Shown in pieces: positions 7,136-15,198 of a stretch of DNA of 22,327 bases. The stretch is from Pseudomonadota bacterium (GTDB taxonomy: Bacteria > Pseudomonadota > Gammaproteobacteria > Xanthomonadales > Xanthomonadaceae). The notes under the pieces are model-generated. The model was given only the letters and a program-made list of their open reading frames with translations, searched no databases and was not told where the DNA came from. The translations under genes and the position numbers were made by a program. The stretch spans positions 1 to 22,327 of the forward strand of contig JAFAFD010000070.1 of NCBI GenBank assembly GCA_023423675.1, given 5' to 3'. The number at the start of each line of letters is the position of its first letter. Within the stretch, counting starts at the first letter, position 1.

Positions 7136-8278
7136 ATGGCGCTTCCCTCCTCCAACCGAAGTGGTGACCTTGCAGCAGAGCGCGTTGCGGCTCTGTTCCG
7201 CGCGCACAGCTGGGGTGTGGATGCTGAACAAGGTACGGAACCCTTTCGACCCGATCTCGTTGTCCGCAACGGATCGACGCAGTACGCCGTCGAGGTGAAG
7301 GCGGAAAGGGAGGGTCGACCCGATCGTGTACTGGCGTTGCTCTCACAGGCCATCCTGCAAGTCCGCCGGCAGGCTTTGCAGTCAGGAATGTGCCCGCTGG
7401 CGATCGTGCACGTCGGCCAGTTTTCACCAGCATTGCAGCGCAAGGTTGAACAGTTCCATCGCGATTACGCGCCGGATGTCGCTGTCGGCGTGGTCTCGGA
7501 AACGAGCGGCAGCTACTTCATCGGCGCGGGTCTGCAATTGCTCAACGTAGAAGCGCCCCGCCGTGCACGACAGGGAAAGGCCGCAAAGCCGCGCAAAGCC
7601 TCTGATCTCTTCTCCGATCTCAATCAGTGGATGCTGAAGGTTCTGCTCGCGCCAGAGATTCCTGATCGACTGCTGCATGCGCCGCGCGCAGACTACCGTT
7701 CGATGTCACAGCTGGCGGCTGCAGCAAACGTGTCACTGATGAGCGCCTCCCGATTTCTCCAACGCCTGCGCGAAGATGGATTTCTTGACGACGCCAGCGG
7801 GGTGCTCCGCGTGGTGCGGCGGCATGAGCTGTTCCGGCTCTGGCAGTCGGCGGCCCTGCGTTCGTCTGCCGAGCTGCGCATGTGCTTTCTGATTCCCGGC
7901 GCCGGAACGGGCCCCGTGCAGAAGGCAGCCGAACGCCTGGACGCCTGCGTCGGTCTGTTCGCCGCAGCAGACCTGCTGAAACTGGGGCATGTGAGTGGCG
8001 CGCTGCCGCATCTGTACCTCCGCCGGCTTGCACCCACGCCCAGCGCCGAGTGGCCGGGTCTGGTAGCCGCTGGAGCTGGTGAACCGCCACATCTCATCCT
8101 GAAGCAGGCCAATGCGCCTGAATCGATGTTCAGGGGCGCGCTGCGGGTCGACAACGTCCTGGTATCCGATGTCCTGCAGCTGTGGCTGGACGCATCCGCG
8201 CATCCCTCACGCGGCGCAGAGCAGGCAGAGCTGCTGCGGAACAAAGTACTCGCCCACGTACTGGGTGATGGCGGGTGA
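7136..8278 (+). CDS. AbiEi-like antitoxin/regulator with N-terminal PD-(D/E)XK nuclease-like domain (380 aa)
   Basis: I chose ATG 7136; GTG 7127 would add three residues, and neither has a good ribosome-binding site. Residues 1-85 carry the full PD-(D/E)XK pattern: Glu15 in a first helix (AAERVAALF), Asp40 (RPDLVV), Glu53-x-Lys55 (YAVEVKAE), and a following helix with Gln71. Residues about 186-230 form a winged helix (SMSQLAAAANVSLMSASRFL then LQRLREDGFL). The C-terminal 150 residues are unassigned. The gene overlaps the nucleotidyltransferase by GTGA, as AbiEi genes overlap or adjoin AbiEii. In the classical AbiE system the first protein is an antitoxin and autorepressor with an N-terminal winged helix, so the nuclease-like front here is a departure. 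Whether it cuts DNA or only binds it is unknown. Confidence 0.7.
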   Translation: MALPSSNRSGDLAAERVAALFRAHSWGVDAEQGTEPFRPDLVVRNGSTQYAVEVKAEREGRPDRVLALLSQAILQVRRQALQSGMCPLAIVHVGQFSPALQRKVEQFHRDYAPDVAVGVVSETSGSYFIGAGLQLLNVEAPRRARQGKAAKPRKASDLFSDLNQWMLKVLLAPEIPDRLLHAPRADYRSMSQLAAAANVSLMSASRFLQRLREDGFLDDASGVLRVVRRHELFRLWQSAALRSSAELRMCFLIPGAGTGPVQKAAERLDACVGLFAAADLLKLGHVSGALPHLYLRRLAPTPSAEWPGLVAAGAGEPPHLILKQANAPESMFRGALRVDNVLVSDVLQLWLDASAHPSRGAEQAELLRNKVLAHVLGDGG

Positions 8279-9099
8279 ATGACCGTGAGTCCTTTGCCAC
8301 ACTAGTGGCAGCGCTGGCGCCATGGGCGCCGCAGCTGGTGTTCGTGGGAGGCTGGGCGCACCGCCTGCATAGGCTGCATCCCAGCGCCGACCCGCCTGCA
8401 TACCAGCCCCTGGCAACGCTGGACGCTGATGTCGCATTCGCGGAGCGCGCGCAGCTCGAAGGAAGCATCAGGGCGCGCCTTCAGGAGGCCGGATTCACGC
8501 AGCAGCTGACCGGAGACCACCGCCCACCTGTTTCCTAATACACATTGGGTGAGGATGCCAACAGCGGCTTCTATGCGGAGTTCCTGACCCCACTGACCGG
8601 GCGCGCAACCACACGCGAAGGAGTGCCGATAGCAACCGTGGAGAATGCCGGTATTACGGCCCAGCGCCTGCGCTATCTTGAGCTTCTTCTCCATGCGCCT
8701 TGGCATGTCACGCTGACCGAGGAGTGGGGCATCAGGCCCTTGGTCGATGTGTGCATTCCCAATCCGGTGAGCTTCATCGTGCAGAAGCTGCTGATCCATG
8801 CAGACCGACCTCGTGAGAAGCGCTCGCAGGACATTCTCTACATCCACGACACGCTGCAGCTTTTCAGCGCAGATATCGGACGCCTTGTCGCTATCTGGAA
8901 CGACGACGTGCAGCCTGGGATGCATGCGAACTGGGTGGCAAACATGTACCAGACCACGGATCTACTGTTCGGCCGGGTGAGCGATCCGATCCGCGACGCC
9001 GCCGTCATCCCGCAGGATCGCGTACTTGATCCAGAGAGGGTGCAGACCTTCTGCCACGCTGCACTTCTGGAGATCCTGGCACCCGCAGCATCAGGCTGA
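8275..9099 (+). pseudogene. AbiEii-like nucleotidyltransferase toxin gene with one in-frame stop
   Basis: The GTG start overlaps the upstream stop (GTGA), which implies translational coupling. Residues 21-52 show the nucleotidyltransferase core: VFVGGWAHRLHRLH (the Gly-Gly motif) and TLDADVAF with Asp50-x-Asp52. A TAA at 8536-8538 (codon 88) interrupts the frame. The same frame continues at once with YTLGEDANSGFYAEFLTPLT, where Glu102 would be the third acidic residue, and runs 186 more codons to TGA 9097-9099. So a single base change (for example CAA, GAA or AAA to TAA) split an otherwise intact toxin of about 274 residues. A TTG at 8545 could restart translation, but the product would lack the metal-binding Asp pair. 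Toxic activity is probably lost unless the stop is read through or is an error. Confidence 0.7.
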
Positions 9100-9289
9100 G
9101 CACGCAGCCCTCCCATGGATGAGGCCGCAAGTGGAGACACGGGCACGGCCGGTATGGCCATCGGCCAGCAGCACATAACCACTCGGCATTTCTGCATTGG
9201 GGCGCGAGCGGGGTTAATGAATGTGCAATGTCTGGCGCGCCCCTCGCGGCGCGCAGGCAGCGTTTCCCCCACTACCCGTACGCCCCACG

Positions 9290-12283
9290 ATGACGACTGC
9301 TCGTTCCTCACTGCGCCCACGATTGCTGGCGTTGGCGGTGTTGCTTGCCACCGCGTCCCCCGCACTGCATGCCCAGTCCACCACCGGCGCCATCGTCGGC
9401 CTCGCGCCTCCTTCGGCGCAGCGCATCTTCGTCCGCAGCGACACCGGGCTCACCCGTGAAGTGACGGTGGACGCGCGTGGCCGCTACACCATCGGCCAGC
9501 TGCCGCTGGGTCGCTATTCGGTGGAAGCACGCGATGCCGACGGCAAGGTGCTGCAGACCCGCGAGGGCGTTGCGCTGACGGTGGGCACCAGTACCGAGGT
9601 CTCGTTCGGTGAGGTCACGCGCCTGGATGGCGTGCAGGTCAGCGCTGATCGCGCGGCGGCTGCGATCGACGTCAGCAGCGTGGATTCGCGCACGGTGATC
9701 ACCGCCGAGCAGCTGCAGCGCCTGCCGCTGGGCCGCTCGGCCGAGGCCATCGCCCAGCTTGCACCGGGCGTGGTCGGCAACGGTGGCAACGGCAGCTATG
9801 CCGGCCCGACCGGCGCGCAGTTGGTCAGCTTCGGCGGTTCGTCGGCGGCCGAGAACGCGTACTACATCAACGGTTTCAACAGCACCGATCCGCTGCGTGG
9901 CCTGGGTGGCCTGACACTGCCCTATGGCAGCATCGACCAGCAGGAAATCTACACCGGCGGCTACAGCGCCAAGTACGGTCGTTCCGATGGCGGCGTCATC
10001 AACGCCGTCGGCAAGCGCGGCACGAATGACTGGCACTTCGGTGGGCAGTTCACCTGGGAGCCGGCCTCCACGCGCTCGGACAAGGACGACGTGCGCTACC
10101 CGGGCGACGGTGCGCTGTACTCGCCGGAGAGCAAGGACCGCGAGTGGGTGACCACGCAGAGCATCTACGCCGGCGGCCCGCTGATCGAAGACAAGCTGTT
10201 CTTCTTCGGCTCCTACGAACTGGAGCGCCGCGAAGGCACCGACGCCAAGAACGTCGAGGCGACCAACTCCTACTCGAAGTATGAGTACAACCGTCCGCGC
10301 TGGTACGCCAAGCTGGACTGGAACATCACCGACAACCATCTGCTGGAACTGACCGGCGCCTCCAGCCGCAACGTGTTCCGCGGCGACATCTTCGCCTACG
10401 ACTACGACACGCTGACCCGTGGCGCGCAGCGCGGCAAGGAAGACACCACCAAGACCGGCGGCGACCTGTGGACAGCCAAGTACACCGGCTACCTGACCGA
10501 CCGGCTCACCGTGAGCGCGCAGTATGGCGAGATGAAGACCGATGACTACATCGGCAATCCCGCCTACGACGGCAGCCTGACCTACATCAACAGCGCCAAC
10601 CTGCAGAATCCGGCGCTCAACGGCGGCACGCCGATCACCAATGCGCAGACCACCTCGCTGCTGGTCGACCCCGCGCGCGGCAACCGCAGCAACAACCTGC
10701 GCCTGGATGCGAACTATGTGCTGGGAGACCACAGCATCACCGTGGGCATCGACAACCAGAACGCCCGCGCGCTCAACCGTGGCTCGGTGGCATCGGCCGA
10801 TGGCTACTACTGGATCTACGGCCAGTCCAACCCGAACGTGCCGATCAACACCGGCCTGGGCGTGCCGGCCACCGGCGGCATCCGCAACGGCCAGGACGGC
10901 TATTACGTGCGCCAGTACATCTACAGTGCACTGGCCTCGGTGCGTGCGTCGCAGCGGGCGCAGTACATCGAAGACAACTGGCAGGTGACCGACCGCCTGC
11001 TGCTGAACCTGGGCCTGCGCCTGGACCAGTTCACCAACTACAACCGCGATGGCGACGCCTACATCAAGCAGACCAGCGGGCAGTGGGCGCCGCGGCTGGG
11101 CTTCAGCTGGGATGTCGGCGGCGACGGCCGCTTCAAGGTGTTCGGCAATGTCGGCCGCTACTACCTCGCGCTGCCGCTGAACCCGGCATTCAACGCGGCC
11201 GGTGCAACGCTGGCGACGTCGACGTACTACACCTACGGCGGCATCGACAGCAACGGCTACCCGACCGACCTCACCCAGTTCTCCGATGCGGTGTCGTCCA
11301 ACAACAACTACGGTCTGCTGCCGGACGCGAAGACGGTGGCTACCGCCGGCATCAAGCCGTCCTTCCAGGATGAGTTCATCCTCGGCTTCACCAAGGCACT
11401 GGGCCAGGATTGGGTGTACGGCGCGAAGGCGACCTATCGCGTGCTGCGCAGCGGCGTGGATGACTACTGCGATATCGACGCGGTGCTCGGCAAGGCCAGC
11501 AGCCTCGGCTACAACGTAACCAAGGACAGCAACCCGGTCAGCTGCTGGCTGATCAATCCCGGCCGCGCGAACACCTTCAACCTGGTCGACACCGGCGGCA
11601 ACTACGTGAGCGTGCCGCTGACCAATGCCGAGATGGGCTTCCCGAAGTTCAAGCGCAACTACTACGCGGTGAACCTGTCGCTGGAACATCCGTTCGACGG
11701 GCGCTGGTACGGCCGTGCGGACTACACGTGGTCGCGCAGCTACGGCACCACCGAAGGCCAGCTGCTGTCGGGCATCGGCCAGACCGCGGTGTCGACCACG
11801 CAGGCCTGGGATTACGCCCAGCTGATGGAGCACACCAACGGGCCGCAGAGCAACGACCACACCCACCAGTTCAAGCTGCACGGCTACTACCAGCTGACGC
11901 CGGAATGGCTGGTCTCGGCCAACGTGCGGGTGATCTCGGGCACGCCGTTCAGCGCACTGGGTTCGTATGGCCCGGACTTCGAAGATCCCTCCGGCTATGG
12001 CATCGCCTACCACTTCTACAACGGCCAGCCAGCGCCTCCGGGCAGCCAGGGGCGCCTGCCGTGGCTGAAGCAGCTGGACCTGGGCGTGTCCTACCGCCCG
12101 GCCGCGGCCGAGGGTCGACTGGGCTTCAACCTGGATGTCTTCAATGTGTTCAACAGCCAGGTCGCGCTGTGGAAGTCGCCGTACTCCGAGCTGGACCCGG
12201 GCCAGCCTGACCCGCTGTACGGCGCAGCGACCGTGCGCCAGGCACCGCGCTCGCTGCGGGTGAGCGTGAGTTACGACTACTGA
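9290..12283 (+). CDS. Oar-like TonB-dependent outer-membrane receptor (997 aa)
   Basis: ATG 9290 starts a clear signal peptide (RPRLLALAVLLATASPALHA, cleaved before QSTTG). An upstream in-frame ATG at 9221 would place non-signal residues first and is rejected. No Shine-Dalgarno sequence is evident. Residues about 28-105 form a carboxypeptidase-regulatory-like beta domain. A plug domain follows (about 115-250, with RLPLGRSAEAIAQLAPGVVG and YYINGFNSTDPLRG), then a large beta-barrel ending in RVSVSYDY with a C-terminal aromatic residue. This is the Oar architecture, abundant in Xanthomonadaceae and thought to import or secrete large substrates using TonB energy. A cysteine pair in one loop (DDYCDI...PVSCWL) may form a disulfide. 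The gene stands alone between the AbiE-like module and the methionine locus, so its substrate cannot be inferred. Confidence 0.93.
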   Translation: MTTARSSLRPRLLALAVLLATASPALHAQSTTGAIVGLAPPSAQRIFVRSDTGLTREVTVDARGRYTIGQLPLGRYSVEARDADGKVLQTREGVALTVGTSTEVSFGEVTRLDGVQVSADRAAAAIDVSSVDSRTVITAEQLQRLPLGRSAEAIAQLAPGVVGNGGNGSYAGPTGAQLVSFGGSSAAENAYYINGFNSTDPLRGLGGLTLPYGSIDQQEIYTGGYSAKYGRSDGGVINAVGKRGTNDWHFGGQFTWEPASTRSDKDDVRYPGDGALYSPESKDREWVTTQSIYAGGPLIEDKLFFFGSYELERREGTDAKNVEATNSYSKYEYNRPRWYAKLDWNITDNHLLELTGASSRNVFRGDIFAYDYDTLTRGAQRGKEDTTKTGGDLWTAKYTGYLTDRLTVSAQYGEMKTDDYIGNPAYDGSLTYINSANLQNPALNGGTPITNAQTTSLLVDPARGNRSNNLRLDANYVLGDHSITVGIDNQNARALNRGSVASADGYYWIYGQSNPNVPINTGLGVPATGGIRNGQDGYYVRQYIYSALASVRASQRAQYIEDNWQVTDRLLLNLGLRLDQFTNYNRDGDAYIKQTSGQWAPRLGFSWDVGGDGRFKVFGNVGRYYLALPLNPAFNAAGATLATSTYYTYGGIDSNGYPTDLTQFSDAVSSNNNYGLLPDAKTVATAGIKPSFQDEFILGFTKALGQDWVYGAKATYRVLRSGVDDYCDIDAVLGKASSLGYNVTKDSNPVSCWLINPGRANTFNLVDTGGNYVSVPLTNAEMGFPKFKRNYYAVNLSLEHPFDGRWYGRADYTWSRSYGTTEGQLLSGIGQTAVSTTQAWDYAQLMEHTNGPQSNDHTHQFKLHGYYQLTPEWLVSANVRVISGTPFSALGSYGPDFEDPSGYGIAYHFYNGQPAPPGSQGRLPWLKQLDLGVSYRPAAAEGRLGFNLDVFNVFNSQVALWKSPYSELDPGQPDPLYGAATVRQAPRSLRVSVSYDY

Positions 12284-12302
12284 GGGAGGGGCTCGGCGCT
12301 AC

Positions 12303-12319
12303 CGGGGTCGGAAACCCCG
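12303..12319. terminator. Hairpin after the Oar-like gene
   Basis: CGGGGT (12303-12308) pairs with ACCCCG (12314-12319) around a five-base loop, 20 bases after the receptor stop. No T-tract follows; the GTAG repeat begins directly after it. It is therefore a weak terminator or mRNA 3'-end stabiliser at best. Similar GGAAACCCC sequence recurs 110 bp later. Confidence 0.35.
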
Positions 12320-12320
12320 T

Positions 12321-12344
12321 GTAGAGCCGAGCCCATGCTCGGCT
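12321..12344 (+). repeat. GTAG (SMAG-like) element 1 of 3
   Basis: GTAG is followed by a hairpin with arms AGCCGAGC and GCTCGGCT around CCAT. It lies between the convergent receptor and mesD genes. Element 3 is an exact copy of it, and both are preceded by CGGAAACCCCRT. Confidence 0.85.
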
Positions 12345-12365
12345 GCGATCAGCCGGATGCAAAGC

Positions 12366-12389
12366 AGCCGAGCGTAGGCTCGGCTCTAC
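12366..12389 (-). repeat. GTAG (SMAG-like) element 2 of 3, opposite strand
   Basis: Read on the minus strand it begins with GTAG (12389-12386), then a hairpin with arms AGCCGAGC and GCTCGGCT, the loop being CTAC. With element 1 it forms a tail-to-tail pair able to fold as one larger hairpin. Confidence 0.85.
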
Positions 12390-12430
12390 AGCTGAGCAGC
12401 CGGGCAAGGTCGATGCTTCGGAAACCCCAT

Positions 12431-12454
12431 GTAGAGCCGAGCCCATGCTCGGCT
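12431..12454 (+). repeat. GTAG (SMAG-like) element 3 of 3
   Basis: This is identical in sequence and orientation to element 1 and displaced by exactly 110 bp. The flanking bases (CGGAAACCCC before, GCGATCA shortly after) are also repeated, so the segment looks duplicated. It ends 10 bp before the mesD stop codon. Confidence 0.85.
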
Positions 12455-12463
12455 CCACTGCGA

Positions 12464-13495
12464 TCACCGCCCGGCCAGTTCCTCGCGCACGATCTGCGCG
12501 CCTGCACTCAGCGCGCGCAGCTTGCCGCGCGCTACCTCACGCGACAGCGGCGCCATGCCGCAGTTCGTGCACGGGTAGAGCTTGTCGGCATCGACGAACT
12601 GCAGCGCCTTGCGCAGGGTGTTGGCCACGTCTTCCGGCGTTTCCACCGTGCTCGACGCAACGTCAATGGCACCCACCATCACCTTCTTGCCGCGCACCAG
12701 CTCGATCAGGTCGATGGGCACGTGCGAGTTGTGGCACTCCAGCGAGATCAGGTCGATGCTGGATTTCTGCAGCTTCGGGAAGGACTCCTCGTACTGGCGC
12801 CATTCCGAGCCCAGCGTCTGCTTCCAGTCGGTGTTGGCCTTGATGCCATAGCCGTAGCAGATGTGCACGGCGGTCTCGCACTTCAGGCCTTCGATCGCGC
12901 GCTCCAGGGTGGCCACGCCCCAGTCGTTCACTTCGTCGAAGAACACGTTGAAGGCAGGTTCGTCGAACTGAATGATGTCGACGCCGGCTGCTTCCAGTTC
13001 CTTCGCTTCCTCGTTGAGGATCTTCGCGAATTCCCAGGCCAGCTTCTCGCGGCTCTTGTAGTGCGCGTCGTAGAGCGTGTCGATCATGGTCATCGGGCCG
13101 GGCAGGGCCCACTTGATCGGCTGCGAGGTCTGCCGGCGCAGGAACTTCGCATCCTCGACGAACACCGACTTCGGGCGGCTGACGGCACCCACCACGGTCG
13201 GCACGCTGGCGTCGTAGCGGTTGCGGATGCGCACGGTCTCGCGCTTGTCGAAGTCGACGCCGTCGAGGTGTTCGATGAAGGTGGTGACGAAATGCTGCCG
13301 CGTCTGTTCGCCGTCGCTGACGATGTCGATGCCGGCGTGCTGCTGTTCCTGCAGGGACAGGCGCAGCGCGTCCTGCTTGCCTTCGGTCAGTGCCTCATCC
13401 TGCAGTTTCCAGGGCGACCAGAGCTTCTCGGGCTCGGCCAGCCAGGAGGGCTTGGGCAGGCTGCCGGCGGTGGAGGTGGGCAGTAGTTTCTTCAT
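12464..13495 (-). CDS. mesD: Core-MetE methionine synthase, MesD type (343 aa)
   Basis: The protein corresponds to the C-terminal catalytic half of cobalamin-independent methionine synthase and has no N-terminal folate-side domain. The zinc and homocysteine ligands of MetE are all present: His211 and Cys213 (VHICYG), Glu253 (SLECHNSH) and Cys309 (YPCTNCGM), plus the IQFDEPAF motif at 175-182. By family knowledge, such core-MetE enzymes methylate homocysteine from a donor other than methyl-tetrahydrofolate. The MesD group needs oxygen and the partner MesX (DUF1852), which is encoded immediately upstream. The gene is third in a leftward operon behind the FMN reductase and mesX, 42 bp after mesX. 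Its expression is probably set by the MetR-type operator at 15150-15172. It could also be annotated simply as methionine synthase. Confidence 0.88.
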   Translation of the reverse strand: MKKLLPTSTAGSLPKPSWLAEPEKLWSPWKLQDEALTEGKQDALRLSLQEQQHAGIDIVSDGEQTRQHFVTTFIEHLDGVDFDKRETVRIRNRYDASVPTVVGAVSRPKSVFVEDAKFLRRQTSQPIKWALPGPMTMIDTLYDAHYKSREKLAWEFAKILNEEAKELEAAGVDIIQFDEPAFNVFFDEVNDWGVATLERAIEGLKCETAVHICYGYGIKANTDWKQTLGSEWRQYEESFPKLQKSSIDLISLECHNSHVPIDLIELVRGKKVMVGAIDVASSTVETPEDVANTLRKALQFVDADKLYPCTNCGMAPLSREVARGKLRALSAGAQIVREELAGR

Positions 13496-13537
13496 CGTGT
13501 TCGGGGTCTTTGTCCTGGGGGAGGGAGAAGCGATGAA

Positions 13538-14515
13538 TCAGCGGGCAGCCCACTGCTCAAGCACGGCGCCATAGGGCTTGATGAAGTGCTCTTCGGTGAA
13601 CCGGCCCTGCTTGACCGCCAGCTGGCTGCGCTCTTCGCGGTCGTAGACGATGCGGGTGGACGAGTAGTCCTGGTGCTTCAGGCTGGGCTGGTAGACCTTG
13701 CCGGCCACCGAATTGGCGTTGTAGATCTCCGGGCGGTAGATCTTCTGGAACGCTTCCATGGTGCTGATGGTGGCGATCAGTTCCAGGTTCGAGTAGTCGC
13801 CCAGCAGGTCGCCCTGGAAGTAGAACGCCAGCGGCGCGACGCTTCCCGGCGGCATGAAGTAGCGCACCTGCAGGCCCATCTTGTCGAAGTACTGGTCGGT
13901 GGGCGAGAACTCGCCCTGGCGGTACTCCACGCCCAGGATGGGGTGATGGTTCTCGGTGCGGTGGTAGGTCTTGCTGCTGGACACGCTGATGCAGATGACC
14001 GGTGCCTTGCTGAAGTTGGCGCGGTACGCATCCGAGTCCAGGAAGTGCTTGAACAGTTTGCCGTGCAGGTCGCCGAAGCCTTCGGGGATGCCGAACGTCG
14101 CCTTGCCTTCGTTGCTGGCCGGCAGCACGACGCTGAAATCGTAGTCGCGCACGTACGACGAGAAGTTGTTGCCGACGATGCCTTCGGTACGCGTGCCGGT
14201 GTGCGTGTCGACGATGGTCGGGCGCAGCACTTCGATCAGCGGGAAGGGATCGCTGCCGTCATCGCCATCGATGTGCATCTCCACCGAGATGATGTCCAGC
14301 TCGACCGCATAGCGATCCGCGCTGGGATTGTCCCAGTGGGCCAGATCGTTGAAGCGGTTGTTGATCATGCCAAGGGTATTGCGCAGGTTTTCCTGGCGCG
14401 AGGCGCCGCGGGCCAGGTTGGCGAAGTTGGTGGTGATGCGCGTGCCGTCGGCCGGCTGGTAATCCTCGTTGAACGGGATGCGCGTGATCTGGAAGGTGAA
14501 GTTGTCGGCAGTCAT
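13538..14515 (-). CDS. mesX: DUF1852 protein MesX, partner of MesD (325 aa)
   Basis: The sequence begins MTADNFTFQITRIPFNEDYQ and contains the DUF1852 hallmark stretches TTNFANLARG, SVSSSKTYHRTENHHPILGV and RFTEEHFIKPYGAVLEQWAA. By family knowledge, MesX is required with MesD for folate-independent methionine synthesis in aerobes and is suspected to be an oxygenase-like partner supplying the methyl group. Its chemistry is unsettled. Histidines 182, 186 and 187 (approximately) with nearby acids could bind a metal, but this is inference. There is no signal peptide, so it should be cytoplasmic. It lies 17 bp after the FMN reductase gene and 42 bp before mesD, consistent with one transcript. Confidence 0.88.
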   Translation of the reverse strand: MTADNFTFQITRIPFNEDYQPADGTRITTNFANLARGASRQENLRNTLGMINNRFNDLAHWDNPSADRYAVELDIISVEMHIDGDDGSDPFPLIEVLRPTIVDTHTGTRTEGIVGNNFSSYVRDYDFSVVLPASNEGKATFGIPEGFGDLHGKLFKHFLDSDAYRANFSKAPVICISVSSSKTYHRTENHHPILGVEYRQGEFSPTDQYFDKMGLQVRYFMPPGSVAPLAFYFQGDLLGDYSNLELIATISTMEAFQKIYRPEIYNANSVAGKVYQPSLKHQDYSSTRIVYDREERSQLAVKQGRFTEEHFIKPYGAVLEQWAAR

Positions 14516-14532
14516 GGCGGTGTTCCGGTTAC

Positions 14533-15123
14533 TCAGAGGGCGTCGGCGGTTTCAGCGGGCTCGGGCGCGGGGCGATGGGACAGCGCCAGCAGCGGCAGGG
14601 CCCGCTGCACGGCCAGGCGTGCGCGCTGCAGCAGGGCCTCGTCACGCACGCGGCCGTCGGCGAAATCCTCGTCGGTGGCGTAGACGCCAAGCGGCAGGGT
14701 GCGTGCCTGGAAGAAGCTGAAGAGCGGCCGCAGCTGGTGATCGATCATCAGCGCGTGGCGCTCGCTGCCGCCGGTGGCGGCCAGCAGGGTGGGGGTGTCG
14801 ACCAGGGCGTCCTGGTGGATGAAATCGAAGAAGTGCTTGAACAGGCCGGTGTACGAACCGCGGTAGACCGGGGTGGCGACCACCAGCACGTCGGCCTGCT
14901 CGACCGTGGCCAGCGCCTGTTCGGCGGCGGCGGGCAGCTGCGAGCGCCACAGGGCACCGGCCAGCTGCGGGGCCAGCTCGCCGAGTTCGACCAGGTGCGG
15001 TTCGCTCGGTACGTGCTCGCCGATCAGGTCCAGCAGGTGCTCGCACAGGGTGGCGGCCCGCGAGGGGCGCTGCAGGCCGCCGGAAACGGCGACGATACGG
15101 AGGGGGCGGTGGGAAGAAAGCAT
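14533..15123 (-). CDS. msuE: NAD(P)H-dependent FMN reductase, MsuE/SsuE type (196 aa)
   Basis: A flavodoxin-like fold is indicated by IVAVSGGLQRPSRAATLCEH (residues about 10-29, phosphate-binding loop), VLVVATPVYRGSYTGLFKHF (about 79-98) and LLAATGGSERHALMIDHQLR (about 113-132). These match the MsuE/SsuE family, which makes FMNH2 for two-component monooxygenases. It is the first gene of the mesX-mesD operon, starting 27 bp from the shared inverted-repeat operator. The position suggests that it supplies reduced flavin to an oxygen-dependent step of MesX/MesD. That is inference from context. No sulfonate monooxygenase gene (msuD or ssuD) is present in the window, which argues against an alkanesulfonate role. 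Confidence 0.88.
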   Translation of the reverse strand: MLSSHRPLRIVAVSGGLQRPSRAATLCEHLLDLIGEHVPSEPHLVELGELAPQLAGALWRSQLPAAAEQALATVEQADVLVVATPVYRGSYTGLFKHFFDFIHQDALVDTPTLLAATGGSERHALMIDHQLRPLFSFFQARTLPLGVYATDEDFADGRVRDEALLQRARLAVQRALPLLALSHRPAPEPAETADAL

Positions 15124-15149
15124 GACCCGATCCTAGTCAGGCCTTTCCA

Positions 15150-15172
15150 TGACGTAAAATGGTTTTACTTCA
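15150..15172. promoter_or_regulatory. Shared operator of the divergent met genes (probable MetR site)
   Basis: This is a 23-bp inverted repeat. TGACGTAAAA (15150-15159) and TTTTACTTCA (15163-15172) match at nine of ten positions around TGG. Its edges are each exactly 27 bp from the FMN reductase ATG (15123) and the metR ATG (15199), so it is symmetrically placed between the two transcription units. The ends TGA...TCA resemble the TGAA-N5-TTCA core known for E. coli MetR, but with a longer spacer. A second sequence, TGAGTGAGATTCA at 15181-15193, fits that E. coli pattern with one mismatch and may be an additional half of the site. Confidence 0.65.
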
Positions 15173-15198
15173 CACATCCATGAGTGAGATTCATCGAC

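Noticed and set aside
9308..12013. Very long open frame on the minus strand opposite the receptor gene (901 codons)
   Set aside because: It is the mirror of a high-GC coding frame. Its translation is rich in Val, Ala, Arg and Gln without domain structure, and the plus frame encodes a complete receptor.
12335..13486. Long plus-strand open frame opposite mesD
   Set aside because: It starts inside the GTAG repeats and has low-complexity Leu/Val/Arg composition; mesD on the other strand has all catalytic residues.
15181..15193. E. coli-like MetR site TGAGTGAGATTCA as the only operator
   Set aside because: It lies inside the metR leader and is off-centre. The longer inverted repeat at 15150-15172 is better matched and symmetric, so this one is kept only as a possible second site.
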